DNA of 64,000 nt from Bromus sterilis (Eukaryota; Streptophyta; Magnoliopsida; Poales; Poaceae). Shown here piece after piece: positions 11,689 through 23,700 of this stretch. The first letter of the stretch is position 1, and each line of letters begins with the position of its first letter. Below the pieces are notes generated by a model. The model saw nothing but the letters and a program-made list of their open reading frames with translations, was not told where the DNA came from and made no database searches. A program made the translations under genes and the position numbers. The DNA lies in assembly GCA_950022295.1 (NCBI GenBank), contig OX465601.1, forward strand, positions 112,301,501-112,365,500, written 5' to 3'.

Positions 11689-11988
11689 TGCCCTGCTTCC
11701 CGAAAATTTCGCACTGTGTGATGATGGCCCTCGTTTTTCGTGCGTAGTGGGCGGTATGGTTCGCCAGTTGAGCTTTCCATGCTTCTCGGCTATCGTGGGA
11801 TCGTGCCACGTTCGCTGAGTTCCAAGATTAACGGTGATTATGAGTTCCCTTGCTGTTGGTTAAATACCGGGGGGTCTGGCGGTTTTAGGTTTTCACCCAG
11901 CCATTGCCTTCTCCTGCTTGTCCTTCTTCTTCCTTCTTCGTTCTTTGCCTCCTGCCCTTTCTCTTTGCGCGGTTTGGTGGTGAGATCC
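11689..11988 (+). promoter_or_regulatory. Upstream region of the antisense gene of element B
   Basis: Plus-strand leader before the ATG at 11989. A TATA-like GGTTAAATACC lies near 11857-11867, followed by a pyrimidine-rich leader (tccttcttcttccttcttcg). This would drive a transcript opposite to the gag-protease strand of B. The assignment is by position and composition only. Confidence 0.45.
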
Positions 11989-13689
11989 ATGTCCAAGCGT
12001 CCTCGTAGTGCAGCGCATGAGTCGGCGAGGATGACTGGTAGGTGGGAGCGGTCTGTTTTCGGAGCCGCAGATCTGGATGACTTGGTAGCGGACGACATGG
12101 TGGTAGATGGTGCCGCTCAGATTCCTGGGGATGAGGAGGTTCCTGTGCTCCGTCCAGATGAACGGGTATGCTTTTAGAGCTTCTTCCCTCGTGGGTTTGC
12201 GCTTCCTGTTCATCCTTTCCTCTGGGGGTTGCTTTTTGCCTATCAATTGCAACTGCATGACTTGACCCCTAATGGGATTCTGCACATTGCCTGCTTTATC
12301 ACGCTCTGTGAGGGTTTTTTGGGAATCTATCCCCAGTGGGGGCTCTGGAAACTTCTTTTCAATGTGAAGAGGACGAACTCTGAATATGCCATTGGGGGCG
12401 TGGGCATTTCCATTAAAGATAAGGCTGTCTACTTTGATCTGGAAAAGCTGGATTCCGTCTATACATGGTGGAAGAGCCGGTTTTATCTGAAGGATCGGCA
12501 CGTTGAGGGGCAGCAATTTGGTCTTTCACCTTTTGATCCTGCTGCGCGAGCGGTTAAGCGGTCTTCGTGGGCACATCTTCCATCTGCTCACGAGGTGTCT
12601 CTTGTGGAGCCATTGGTGCAAAAGATCTATGCTTTGAAGGATGAGTTGACTGGCGGACAACTTATCTCTGTGTTTGTGAGGAGACACGTTCAGCCGCTTC
12701 AGCATCGGATGCGTCCCATGTGGAAATACACTGGGCCCGCTGACTCGACCAGGTGTTCGTCCGAGGAGTTCTCTGATGGTGACCTTTTGACTCGGGTCCA
12801 ACAAGTCACGAAATGTACGAGTATTGGTGAGGAGAGCCTCGTCCGTCCTTACGCTGCTGATTTGCCTCTTCCCCAGGTACTTGTCTTGAGTTTTCTGTTT
12901 GTGATTTTGGCTGATGCCTGTAGGTTGTTGATGCTGTTCTGATCTGTAGGGTCATACTCCTTTGTTGAATAATCCGCCACAACCCGAGGATGCGGAAATA
13001 CTTGATGAACCTGGTGCGGCTGATGTTGGTCCTGTGCTTGCGGGTGACAGGGGGGCTTCGGGTGCTGATACTGTCGAGTCAGCGGGTGGTAGGCCGACAT
13101 CTGCAGATGACTCTGGGGATTCGAGTCCTTTGCGTGTCAAACACACTCGCCCTTTGAGTGCGAGTGGTCGTGACGCAGCGGGTGATGGTGATGACTTGCC
13201 AGCAGTCGTGCAGCCTACTGCGCCGTGTCCTCCTTCGTCTGCTCCGAAAAAGCGCAAGTTCGGGATATTGCTTCGTCCGGGAGCTGCACCTGCTGGGTTC
13301 GTATAACTTTCTGCTTGGTAATTTTGCTGTTTTTATTTTGACTTCTGTTCTGAAGATATGCTGCTTGCAGGACTGCTCCTGTTCCAGCTGCTTCTTCTGC
13401 GAGTGCCGCTGCTGTTGATCTTCGTTCAACTGACTCTGGCGTGGTGCCTGGCCGGCCGACTGACTCTGCGACTCCTGTGGCTTCAGGTGCGTGGACGACC
13501 CCTGTGACTATAAGTGCGGGGGGAACTCCTGCGACTGCTCCATCTGGGGGATCTGCTGCGGCTGCTGCGGCTCCTGAAGGGGACTTTCCTCCAGATGTCA
13601 AGCCAATGATTCCTGAAGAGCACTTCTTGGAAAGTCGGGATCTTTCTGCTGAGGATAAGGCAAAAAAATTTGATCATATGGCGGAGCAG
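11989..13689 (+). pseudogene. Antisense accessory gene of element B, 5' exons (putative gypsy-type transposon family)
   Basis: Exon 1 starts MSKRPRSAAHESARMTG at 11989 and runs to 12876, crossing one in-frame TAG at 12175-12177. After the stop the same frame reads FFPRGFALPVHPFLWGLLFA, then LTPNGILHIACFITLCEGFL and GIYPQWGLWKLLF. This is the signature of the plant family annotated as 'putative gypsy type transposon' (PF04195). Intron 12877-12949 (gtacttg...ctgtag) and intron 13297-13370 (gttcgta...ttgcag) keep the frame. Exon 3 (13371-13689) is Ala/Pro/Thr-rich and ends FDHMAEQ before the donor gtatgg. The gene lies on the strand opposite to gag-protease, as do extra genes of Tat-group elements. 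Its function is unknown. The next intron holds the CACTA insertion. Confidence 0.75.
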
Positions 13690-13739
13690 GTATGGAATTC
13701 CTCGCCCTTCTGAACTTTATTGGAGCGCGACAACGTTCC

Positions 13740-13925
13740 TGGTTGGAGTAGCCCCCGAGGCTGCAAGCGATCATTTGTGATTAGTTACAGTCTCTAGCTT
13801 GAGTCTTTCTCTCTCGTTGATCTTTGTTTGACATTGGGGGCACGGCAGTGCTCCCAATGGGAGTAGCCCCCGAGGCTGCAAGCAATCATTTGTGATTGCT
13901 TGCAGTCTTTAGCTTGACTTTTTTC
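13740..13925 (+). repeat. Two direct repeats of about 60 bp in an intron
   Basis: The segment beginning gagtagcccccgaggctgca occurs at about 13745 and again at about 13860, each followed by atcatttgtgatt and cagtct.tagctt. The linking motif gtgctcccaatgggagta also occurs near 5490 in the 3' region of element B, which ties this stretch to B. Confidence 0.7.
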
Positions 13926-13964
13926 TTTCCTTGGCTTCACTACTAGGGATCACCCTTATAGTGG

Positions 13965-14185
13965 CGTCCTTTTTTTCTGTTTAGTGGCGCATTATGGATG
14001 CGCCACTAACTACAAGCCACTAATAAGGGCTTAGAGGTGGCGTATTCTGGATGCGCCACCCCTAAGGCCCTTAGGCGTGGCGCATCTCAGAATGCGCCAC
14101 CTATAAACTCTTAGGGGTGGCGCATTCTGAAATGCGCCACGCCTAAGGGTCCTTAGGGGTGGCGCATTCCTAATGCTCCACTAAA
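13965..14185. repeat. Left subterminal repeat cluster of the CACTA element
   Basis: At least five units of the form GTGGCGCAT-N(4-6)-ATGCGCCAC (about 13983, 14038, 14076, 14118, 14159), joined by ccctaaggcccttag-like spacers. Each unit is nearly palindromic. Such subterminal arrays are the binding sites of the element-encoded TNPA-like protein in En/Spm elements. Confidence 0.85.
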
Positions 14186-14796
14186 TCCAGACATAATGCA
14201 CCACTAAATTGGTTACAGAAAACAAAAAAAAGAATTACAGAAAAGAATAAAACAATACAGAATTACAAACATTACAGATATTTTTACCATATTACAGAAA
14301 TTCAAAAGACAATATTACAATGAGCCCAACAATTATTGATACAAAAGAATTGCATTATAATTCTTATTACAAAGATTTACAAGAGATTACATCCATCATC
14401 GTCTAAGGTTTAGAGGCCAACAAGATTCACAAGATTACATCCATCACAATATTACAATGAGCCCAACAATTATTTAAAACAGAAAGATACTTTCTTCATC
14501 ATCTCTTGTTTGCTCTTCAACCTGCACAAAACAACGATTTTAGAAGTCGCTTCCATATGAATTCATAGCAAAGGACAACAACGCAATATAGCATCTATTG
14601 TTATCAACAACATAAAGCAAGCCGATCAATGGCCAAGTGCATGCACATATGCATAAAAATGCATATGCAGTGACCTTTATACATAAAGAGCACCAAGAGT
14701 ATTTGACACTACCATCGTCTGCTACACAAAGAGTACATCCAAATTACATGTAGGGCACACATTTATCAAACGACTGCCATATATAACATAAATTGG
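14186..14796. other. Non-coding stretch between the repeat cluster and the Ulp1-like gene
   Basis: AT-rich sequence with repeated attacaga/attacaa motifs and a partial duplication (acaatgagcccaacaattat at about 14316 and 14453). No supported reading frame. It probably forms the 3' untranslated region of the minus-strand gene. Confidence 0.45.
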
Positions 14797-16535
14797 TCAC
14801 ATCTTCTGACTCAGCTCGGTGAATGGGCGGCATCCTTCTTTCGTCATGAAAGGCCTTGTGTCACGCAAGGCCTTTAGGCGGACTTCTATCTCCCCATTGG
14901 ATGGTGCAATGTGGGAGTGGAAGATCGACCCCCTCATTTGTACTTCATGACGGATGATAGTCGACATCTGCGCTTGGATGTGAAAGAACTCCTCCTTAAG
15001 ATTTGCATCGGCGATTTCCTCCTTCCTTTCGGCCCACGCTCTGAGATGACTTGGCAGCGTAAGGTTGCGTTGTTCCTGTACAATCGCCCTCATGTGATGA
15101 AGGGCGTAGTACGCATCCCTCACACTGCCAGCCGGCTGCTTGACGCACAGGAACTGCGTTACGTGGCTGAACACGTTCACGTCAGGCTGATTCTTCCTGA
15201 ACTTGTGCTTCACCATCTTGCCTCCGACTTTTATGTAGCCGGCGAGAGCATCATCCAAAACTCTCATGATATACTTGCAATCTTTCTTCTTCACACTCCC
15301 CGAGTCTAAATACACGGCATGCGAGTGTTGCGGTGAAAAGCAGATGAGCACGCAGTCTTGATCCTCACTGCATAATTAAAACAATCCAAAAGGAATGTTG
15401 GAAGAGGACAATGGAAAGCTAAGAAAGCATATATTCTACGGCGGCGAGCGAATGACTTACTTGGGAGAGTAGGTCATAAGAAATGAATCCTTCCCGGCGT
15501 TCTGTAGCATGAAGTCTGTGATGTACCCCGCCGCGAGAGCCGCGTCCCCGTCGTCCATCAAGATGCTTTCACGCATGTAGAAGGGGTCCAATATCGCGAC
15601 GCTCGGGGTCTTATCTCTTCTGATACTCATAGAAAGGCTGAGCGAGAACAGACGGATAAGGCTATGGTCCAGCCGCTTGAGATGGTACAAATTGAAGATC
15701 TCCGAAAACCGCAGGATTATCATATCCGCGGGGATAGTGTTGATGAAGTCCATGTTGAGTGACACCTTGGCGATGAAAACCGGGTACGAGGGATTCTCTT
15801 CTCGAAGAATAATATTCTCTAATGCCATAATACTATGATGCACACTCTTCATATCCGAAGTTGCAAGGTCGAGCATGTCCTTAGGTAGCATCGCCCTACC
15901 CGCCACATGGATTTCAAACGAGAGATCCTTGGGTCTTGGTGGCCCGTCCTGAGCCCGGATCGGCATCAAAGGTTGGCTGCTCGAAGTGATGCTCTTCTTT
16001 CTTTTCCGTCCCTTCTTATTTTCTGATTTCGAGTAGTCACCGGCCTTTATCTGCTCAGTGTCCGCCTTATGGAGTGTGGGCGGGCTAAGAATAGATCTCC
16101 TTGTGGCATATGCTTGAGGGTCGGTGAAGGCGCAAGCTGGTGGAGACATCTCCTGAGAAGCAGCGAAGAGAGCGTGGAGCAAGCAGGCTTCGCTGCAGGA
16201 TCAACTGGACCGCGAGCTTCCTCGTCATGCTGATAGGCTCCTTCAGCAGGAGGCATGAATAATTCATCAGCATCATACAAAGTATTGGTGAACTGGTCGG
16301 CGTTGATATCATCATCAAGATCATCGTCTTCTTGTTGTGCGCCGATGGGATCATGTGGCGCCGGCACGATGACTACCGGTGTTGTCCTAGGTGTGGTTCC
16401 CCTTTCCCCCGTCATTAAACGCATTTGAGTCTTCGTCCCTAGGAATATTTGGCCGAAACAGTCACTGAGGACTGCCGGCTCGTCCGCATCGTATCTGGGG
16501 GGGGGGGGGGTGAATGGGAGGTTCAACTCTCTCAC
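14797..16535 (-). pseudogene. CACTA second gene, C-terminal part with Ulp1-like protease domain
   Basis: Minus-strand frames 16535-16047 (MRELNLPFTPPPPRYDADEP) and 16182-15461 (ending MTYSP) are joined by a frame change. An intron with GTAAGT donor and TGCAG acceptor (15460-15368) leads to the last exon, 15367-14797. Across the splice the product reads EDQDCVLICFSPQHSHAVYL-D-S. This is the core strand pattern of Ulp1/SENP-type C48 cysteine proteases found in many grass CACTA elements, with the catalytic Asp context preserved. Further on it reads KQPAGSVRDAYYALHHM, where active relatives carry Cys-Gly-Tyr-Tyr, so the nucleophilic cysteine appears lost. A run of 14 G (16497-16510) encodes a proline tract. 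Ulp1-like proteases cleave ubiquitin-like modifiers, but this copy is unlikely to be active. Confidence 0.6.
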
Positions 16536-16718
16536 AGCCCGAAATCACGAGAGAGATTTGAACCCTATGCATCCCCGGTGCCATCGGCATATTGTGCATG
16601 ATTCGATTTTGTGGTTGAATGATTTTACCTTTGGAAACATCCTTCAACTCGCCGTCCACGACTTGCAATAGAATGCATGGATTTCCCTCCTGTGAAAGAT
16701 ATATATGCATGTAGGGCA

Positions 16719-18530
16719 TCAGAGAGATTCCACTAAAAAAGGCAAGGAGATGAAGTCCTTGTTTGAGTTGCAGACGCTTATAGTTACCTTGAGGGCGTCG
16801 AGGTCGGCCAATGAAGACACCCCGCCGATGATGGCGGGCATGCAAGATACGGAGGGCGTGTTGCCTCCCATGGCGTCGGTCGCCCTATTTGCGGTGCCGC
16901 CGGGTGCATTATTGTTATGCCCCGGTTGCTCGATCGTGGCTGGAGGAGTTACCATCACGTCCGGCGCCGCCGCCGCGGTGCTGGCGGCCGGAGTCACCAA
17001 TATGCCGGGAGTCGGTGCGGGAGCCACCACTACGGCGAGAGTCAGGACTGCAGGCGCCGCGGTGCCCGAGTTGCTGCCGACCATGGTGGGGACCGATATG
17101 GGCCCTTGTCCACCACGCGCTTGCCAATTCGCGAGTGACTGCATCATATCTGGAAGGAGAGCGTTCATCGTCTTCGCCACTTCGTCCTGGACAAGTTGCG
17201 GAAGCATGTTCACCTTCTCCTCCAGTCCACGAACATAAGCGGCATCTTCTTCGGTCCTTCTCGCCTTGCGCCCCCTCGAACCGGACTGCTCCGCCGGTTT
17301 TCCATAATATTCAGACCAATTTAGGTCCGCACCAAAGCCGACCACACGGACGGCTGACGATGGCTTCACCGTCACGTCGTCAACCTTCTTGACCTTGTTC
17401 AACGCCCTGTTAAAGGCGTTGTCCCACGGGCCAGCCGGCTTAACCGACGGCTCCTGCGTTGAGGCAATTTTCATTTTCGCTTGCTGCAGAAAGAATGTGA
17501 AACATTAAGGAATTGTGAACTTCACTGGAGAATTCAATCGGCAAGGTCGCGTGGTAAATTACTTACCACGGCAGTCGTAAACTCCTGAATCTTAGGATCG
17601 ATAACTATTTTCGAGGTTGCTTTGTCCTTATAGCGCCGGGCCCTCACAAAGAATTTGGTCCGCGGATCATCTTTGTATGGCTCGAAGGGGTTAGGTATGC
17701 CCGCAGCGGCGTACTCGGCATCCTCCTTGTCCCATTTAGGCTTGGAACTTCTGTAACCACCGGCTCCAAGACAGTGGTTACCTATGACCTGCGACCGCAT
17801 GGCCTTTCCCTTTGCACTCGCGGCCTTGGCTGGCTCGGACTCACACCTAGCCTTGAAAAAGTTGTAGGTAGCTTCGTCGATCAATGACTCTTTCTCCTTG
17901 AGCTCCTCCCAGGTTTTGTTCTTTTCAATAATTTCCCTCTTCACTCGGGTTTTCCAACTGGACAAGGCCTTGCTCATCTTACTGAGGGTCCATGTGTTTA
18001 CTTTGTTCCCTTTGAGTTTGGTGTTATTGTACGGCTCCGGAAACTTGTATCGTCCGTGCAGCTTGTTGATAAGAAGCTGACAATAATGAATATTCTCACG
18101 ACTCCTGAGGTTAATCGTTGTGATCGGCACGGTGTTGCGGAGGATCGACGCGACTTGACGGCCGTACCCTTCCGAAAAACGTTCGGGCTGTTTAGGAATC
18201 CCGACGGCGGTCACAACAGTAAACTCTTGCCTGATGGTGCCGACCTTGGTCGGTTTCCGATTCCTCTTCTTCGACTGGGTACCATCTGTGTTGGAGCCAC
18301 CGGTCCCATCATCCTCGCCGGTGTTCCTCTCGCCGTCTGTCGTACGAGCCTCCTCCTCCATGTCATCATCCGATGAGTCGGACTCTGACTCTATCTCCTC
18401 CTCATACTCCTCCTCTCCCGGAGGTACTTCCTCTTCTCTCTGCTCCTCGACCTCCTCCTGGGATTATTCCCAAAATTGCTTCCTTTTTTCCCGGTTGAGA
18501 AGAAGGACCAGCGTCGGCTCCGGTCGACAT
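16719..18530 (-). pseudogene. CACTA second gene, N-terminal part, Ptta/En/Spm transposase-like
   Basis: The ATG at 18530 opens MSTGADAGPSSQPGKK. A frameshift in the following A-run and a TAA codon lead into an acidic tract and then frame 18361-17534, which contains INLRSRENIHYCQLLINKLH and LSSWKTRVKREIIEKNKTWE. This is the conserved region of the plant Ptta/En/Spm transposase family (PF03004). Frame 17474-16719 follows after an intron-like gap, with a basic stretch (SRGRKARRTEEDAAYVRGLE), a short amphipathic helix and an Ala/Pro/Thr-rich part. In En/Spm elements the second product binds subterminal repeats, and this gene may have had that role. It is probably continuous with the Ulp1-like part downstream. 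Non-functional. Confidence 0.6.
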
Positions 18531-18597
18531 GTTTGGACTAGTACAAGATTAAGAAATGCAACTACTTAATTAATTAGCACAATAAATAAATATAACT

Positions 18598-18690
18598 ACT
18601 CTCATGTTAAGAAAAATAGCAAAGGTACATCATGCACGAATTCACGGAAAAATTCGGCATGACCTTTGCTATTTTTCTTAACATGAGAGT
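18598..18690. repeat. Perfect 29-bp inverted repeat (hairpin)
   Basis: The arm at 18598-18626 (actctcatgttaagaaaaat...) is perfectly complementary to 18662-18690, with a 35-base loop. It lies just upstream of the minus-strand ATG at 18530, in the probable leader or promoter of the second CACTA gene. Confidence 0.9.
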
Positions 18691-18699
18691 GCCCCATTC

Positions 18700-20093
18700 T
18701 CAACCGAAACGGAAGTTAATCAACATTTCGGGAGAAAGGGGATAATGATTTGTACCTTCACAACATATATATAGGCTATACATGAGACAATAACCAGCAA
18801 CATAGCATTTGTTCTTATCAGATTTCATAACCAGAGTCACCAAATATCAAGTAAAACAGTGGATTGATATATGCTTAACAACATCTATATGACAAGTGCT
18901 GGATTTTTATAAGAACAAATGATATAGCTACTTCATCACTGTCCTACAATTCTAGTAAAACTAGTACATAACCCATGTGTTGCATTTTTTTAAAAGAGAA
19001 TCACGGAATGACCAAAGCTAGTAGCATTTTTTAAAGCTGCTTGCATTCTGTTTAGAACAGATTCTACTCAGATTTCCCTCTCCATTTAATTTTGTTAAGA
19101 ACAGATTCTACAGACAAACATGACACACACACACACACAACACAACACAACACAACACACACACAGCAGAATCAATTTCCCTTTGGACCTATGTTGCTAT
19201 GATGGCTTATATATGCATCCAGAAAGATTTCAAGGTAGGATGGTATTTAGCGAGACAACATGTCATATTGTCATGTGATATTGAAGTAGAATATAAACCT
19301 TTCACTAGTAAATGTTGACACATTGGATACATATACATCTTTTTCTATCACTTTCCTTGGGAGATGGCTAAAGCCTAAAGTAACTGACTGTTTTTACTAG
19401 AAACTACTAATAATGACCAATCTGTCTAGGAACAGAGGAGATCAATGGTATTGTGCAAAGTATTGTGTGGCTGGATGACCATATAAGGTTAGATATACTT
19501 CAATGATCATGCATACACTTAACAATTTCATTTGTACAACTCTGAGCAAAAAAACCCAAGCTATTTTGAAGCAGATTCAGACAATTAGCAAGCCGAATTA
19601 CAAGCATTTTCAAACCCAAAATTCACATCCACAAGAAATGGAGGGGGGGGGGGAACCCAAGCTATTTAATCATAATCATGTTCAAACACCATGCTATTTT
19701 ATCATAGCTTTGAAGAACAGGGGATAAGAAAGGGGCAGGGATGGAGATGGAGGTGTCCAGGGGGCTCACCTCGGGGGCCTCGGGGTGGCGGCTCCGGTGG
19801 CGTCGAGGGGATCCGGTGGCGACGAGCAACTCCGGTGGCGGCGAGCGACTCCGGTGGCATCGAGCGCGCGGCTCCTCCGCGGTGGCATAAAGGGGCAGTT
19901 CCGGCGTCGCGGGGCAAGTGCTCCGGTGGCGTCGAGGGGCGAATGCTCCGGCGTCGAGGGGCAAGTGCTCCGGCGTCGAGGGGCGGCTCCAGCGTCAACC
20001 GCGAGGACGGTGGCGGCTAGGGCTCCAATGCTCGAGAGGGGATCGAATGGGTACTGTGTGCACGAAGGGGAGGGGTCCGTGGAGGTTAAGCCT
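18700..20093. other. CACTA interior without a supported gene
   Basis: AT-rich to 19640, including an (AC)n tract at 19123-19165 interrupted by A insertions, then a run of 11 G (19643-19653). A GC-rich block (19730-20030) follows with a degenerate tandem motif (ctccggtggc.. / ggggcaagtgctccggcgtc). Open frames in the GC-rich block overlap on both strands and have no recognisable domain. Confidence 0.5.
19123..19165. repeat. (AC)n microsatellite, imperfect
   Basis: About 43 bp of AC repeats with periodic AAC interruptions, within the CACTA element. Confidence 0.9.
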
Positions 20094-20262
20094 TAGGGGT
20101 GGCGCATTCTGCCAGAATGCGCCACCTAGAGGTTTCTTATGTGTGGCGTATCTTGGCGAAATGCGCCACGCATAAGAGGCCTCTTGGTGGCGCATTCTGG
20201 CAGAATGCGCCACCCCTAAGCGCACTTAGTGGCGCATTTCTACATAATGCGCCACCCCTAAG
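20094..20262. repeat. Internal cluster of CACTA subterminal-type repeats
   Basis: Four GTGGCGCATT...GCGCCAC units (about 20100, 20144, 20186, 20231) of the same type as the end clusters, but about 6 kb from the left end and 5 kb from the right. No CACTA terminus is visible next to them. The preceding GC-rich block has the look of the region next to an element end, so this may be a relic of a second element fused into this one. Confidence 0.85.
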
Positions 20263-20746
20263 AGTTTTTAATTTTTTTTGTTTAAATAATTGTACTAGCT
20301 ATCTATCTATTTTTCTATCGCTAATAGTTTTTCTATCGCTACTAAATATCTGGTTTTTTTAGCGAGGCCATGGCCTTCCTTCCCATCGGTGTGTTACCCA
20401 TCCTATCGATCCACGTACCATGCCTTAACCGTGTCATCACCGAACTATTTGTACTAAATACAAAGACAGAAACAATCCATGCATTCTAGTTGAATGGAAT
20501 CATGACACTCCATCCGTTATGCGAACCAAATACCCCCTAAGATAGATAAAGAGCAAAGAATCATTTTTAAGGAGTTAGGCATGATGCTTCAATTATGCAT
20601 CGTCGACATTCATACACTTCAAAATATATGATCCAAACATAAGATTGTGATCATCAATTAAAAAGTGCAGATTAAATCCATGCATACACAAAGTGATCAT
20701 GAATTACAAAATATTTTCTTAAATTTGGAGCTAGCTATCTAGATAG

Positions 20747-23700
20747 CTATCGTTTCCTCACGATCTTCTTCTTGCCCTTATTTGTCGTGGTTGAATAATT
20801 TAGGCCCGGGACGCCTTCACTTTTCCTCTTGAACGGGAGACCTTTCTTCGGTAGGGTTGTGGTGTATGTATCCTGAGCGACGTAGTCATCTTCCATCTTC
20901 GGGTCGCCGTACTTGTCAAAGTCTTGCTCGTACGCGACTCCATCCATTCCGATGATGTTTCTTTTGCCTCTCCTCACTAGAACGCGTCTCGTCTTTGATG
21001 GGTCGGTAATGAAGAAGCATTGGTCCACTTGGCTAGCCAGTACCCATGACTCATTTTTCGCGGTGACGTTTGCGCCCGCAGACTTGGATTTGGCTTCGGG
21101 TATAACCATGGTGGTGAAGTACCAGTCTTATTTTACGACGCTCTTGGCCCATCTCACACGGAACATCGGCACCTTCTCTCCACAGTAGTCGAGCTCCCAT
21201 ATGTTCTCGATCCTTCCGTAGAATCTTTCCTTGACGTCATCGGTGTAGAATATCCCCGTTACCCCTGAGTTCTGATAATCACAGTTATTGTCCTTTTCCT
21301 CCATGTAGAATGTGTAGCTGTTGATATCATACGCCATATAGGCCATCAGGTTGCGTGCGACACCCTGTGAAAAGGTGAATATCATCTTTTCGTCCTTGGA
21401 AGCGTTCCTTCGCGGGGGATTAGCACGAAGCTCGTCCCTGAACCAAGTCATGAAACAGGAGTTGTGCTCTTTGATTATCCGTGGATCTCGGTCCGTTATC
21501 TGCAGGACCTGGTCACTGTATTTCTTCCTGATTACATCCTTGTGCTTTACTATCCAAGGATCGACCAGCTGGATGTGTTGTAGAGAGACTAGACTTCCTC
21601 TTTCAAAGTCAATGTCTCGACCGTCAAAGTTGACATGCATTGCGCGGCTTCCCTCGTGGTGACCACACCCATCGGTCCTGCCAAAGTGCTTGTTGACGGC
21701 CAGACCAACAGGGTTCTCGGTGTTGAGATAATTCGTGCAAAAAGAGATGCACTCTTCGGTTAGAAAGCCCTTCTCTATGCTTGCATCTGGACGGGACCTG
21801 TTACGAGCGTATTTTTTGATGTGTCCATTAATCCTTTCGAACGGCATCATGCTACGCAGAAACGCAGGCCCGAGTTGGACGATATCCTCCACAACGTGGA
21901 TCAGCAGATGCACCATAATGTCGAAGAACGTGGGCGGGAAATAGATCTCAAGCTCTCATAGTATGAGCACGATCTCCTCCTGTAGCCTTTTGAGTTGCGT
22001 AGCGCAAATCGACTTCCGGGAGATGACGTCAAAAAAGTTGCAAAGGCCAAACAACGTTTTACGGACGTGCTCGTCCATTATCCCTCGGATCGCAACCAGT
22101 AGAATCTGCGTCATCAGCACGGCACATTCGTGAGATTTCATCCCGCTGAAACGTTGCTTCTCCTCGTCTAGGTATCTGCTTATCTTTCCCGCGTAGCCGT
22201 TCGGAAATTTTACCTCTATGAGGCAGTGGATAAACTGCTTGATCTCATCCTCACACAGAGTGAAGAATGCCGGGGGGCAGTGATCAATATCGGTCTTCTT
22301 CTTGGTCGCCCTTTTTTGTTTTCGAGAGTTTTGCGTTTCCGTATCCTCTTCCTCCTCCGGCTCATCATCGTCGTCACTTGGGGGGTGAAGTTCCCTCTTG
22401 TTTCCCTTAAATTTCAAGTCATTCCTTGCTTTTGGCCCATCCTTGGTCTTCTCCGGCATGTTGAGCAGCGTGCCAAACAAGCTCTCGCACACGTTCTTTG
22501 TGGTATGCATGAGATCAAGGCTATGAGGACTGCGGAGGAGACTCCAGTATTCCAAATCCCAGAAAACAGACCTCGCTTTCCATACCCTCATCAACGGCTG
22601 AGTCTTCTTTTTCTTTCTTTCCCGGCGCGGGGCACTCTTTCCAAGTTTTCAGCAAGTTGTCGATTTCTTTTCTGCTCCTTCGAGCTGGGGGTGCTCGGAG
22701 CTCCTCGCTTCCATCGAACAGATGTCCCTGTTTTCTCCACGCGTGTTTCTTGGGAAGCCACCTCCGAGACCCCTGGAACACGGTTTTTGAAGATCCGGGA
22801 TCTTTTGGTAGCTGGCGGTACGTTATATTATCCATTCACCTAACGCATGCATAGAATCCTTGGGCCACCTGCCCTGAGAAATATCTGTATCTGAGATAGT
22901 CGTGCACCTTCGTGATCACCGCGGCTTTCATTGGGAAATATTCTTTTGTGGCGGCGTCCCACATATTGACTCCGTCTTTCCATAACGTTTCTTGCTCCTC
23001 TTTCAACAGCTGCAGATATAGATTGAGGTCCGTACCTGGTTGTTTCGGTCGTTAAACTAGCATACACATTGTTATATACTTTTTCTTCATGCACTTCCAG
23101 GGGGAAGGTTGTATATGCATACAAACACGGGCCAGGTACTGTGTGTGCTGCTGTGGCCGCCAAACGGATTGACTCCATCAGCGCTCACACCAATCCTGAG
23201 GTTCCTTGGGTCTTCCCCAAAATCTGGGTATTCGAGGTCCAACGCAGTCCATTGGCTAACATCTGAAGGGTGCCTCAGCATGTCCTCCTTTTTCGGATCC
23301 GGGTTCGGGTCATCCTCTTTTAGCTTCTTTCTATCTGCGTGCCAGGTCATGAGCTTTGCTTCCTCGGGATCTACGAAATACCTCTGCAAACAAGGAGTGA
23401 TCGGAAAGTACCATGCCACTTTTCTAGGAACTTTCTTCCCTCTCTTGTATCGACTAACACCGCACACCGAGCATGTGGTTTTATCTTCGTCCTCACCCCG
23501 ATAGATCATGCAATCATTTATGCAGACGTGGTATTTAACGCGCGGAAGATCGAGAGGGCACAAGACTTTCTTGGCCTCAACGATACTAGTTGGACACGTG
23601 TTGCCCTTCGGAAGACGATCGTGCCAGAATGCCATGTTATCATCGAAGCTTTCATCGCTCCATTTGTGTTTTGCCTTCATCTCCATAGCCCAAAGTGTTA

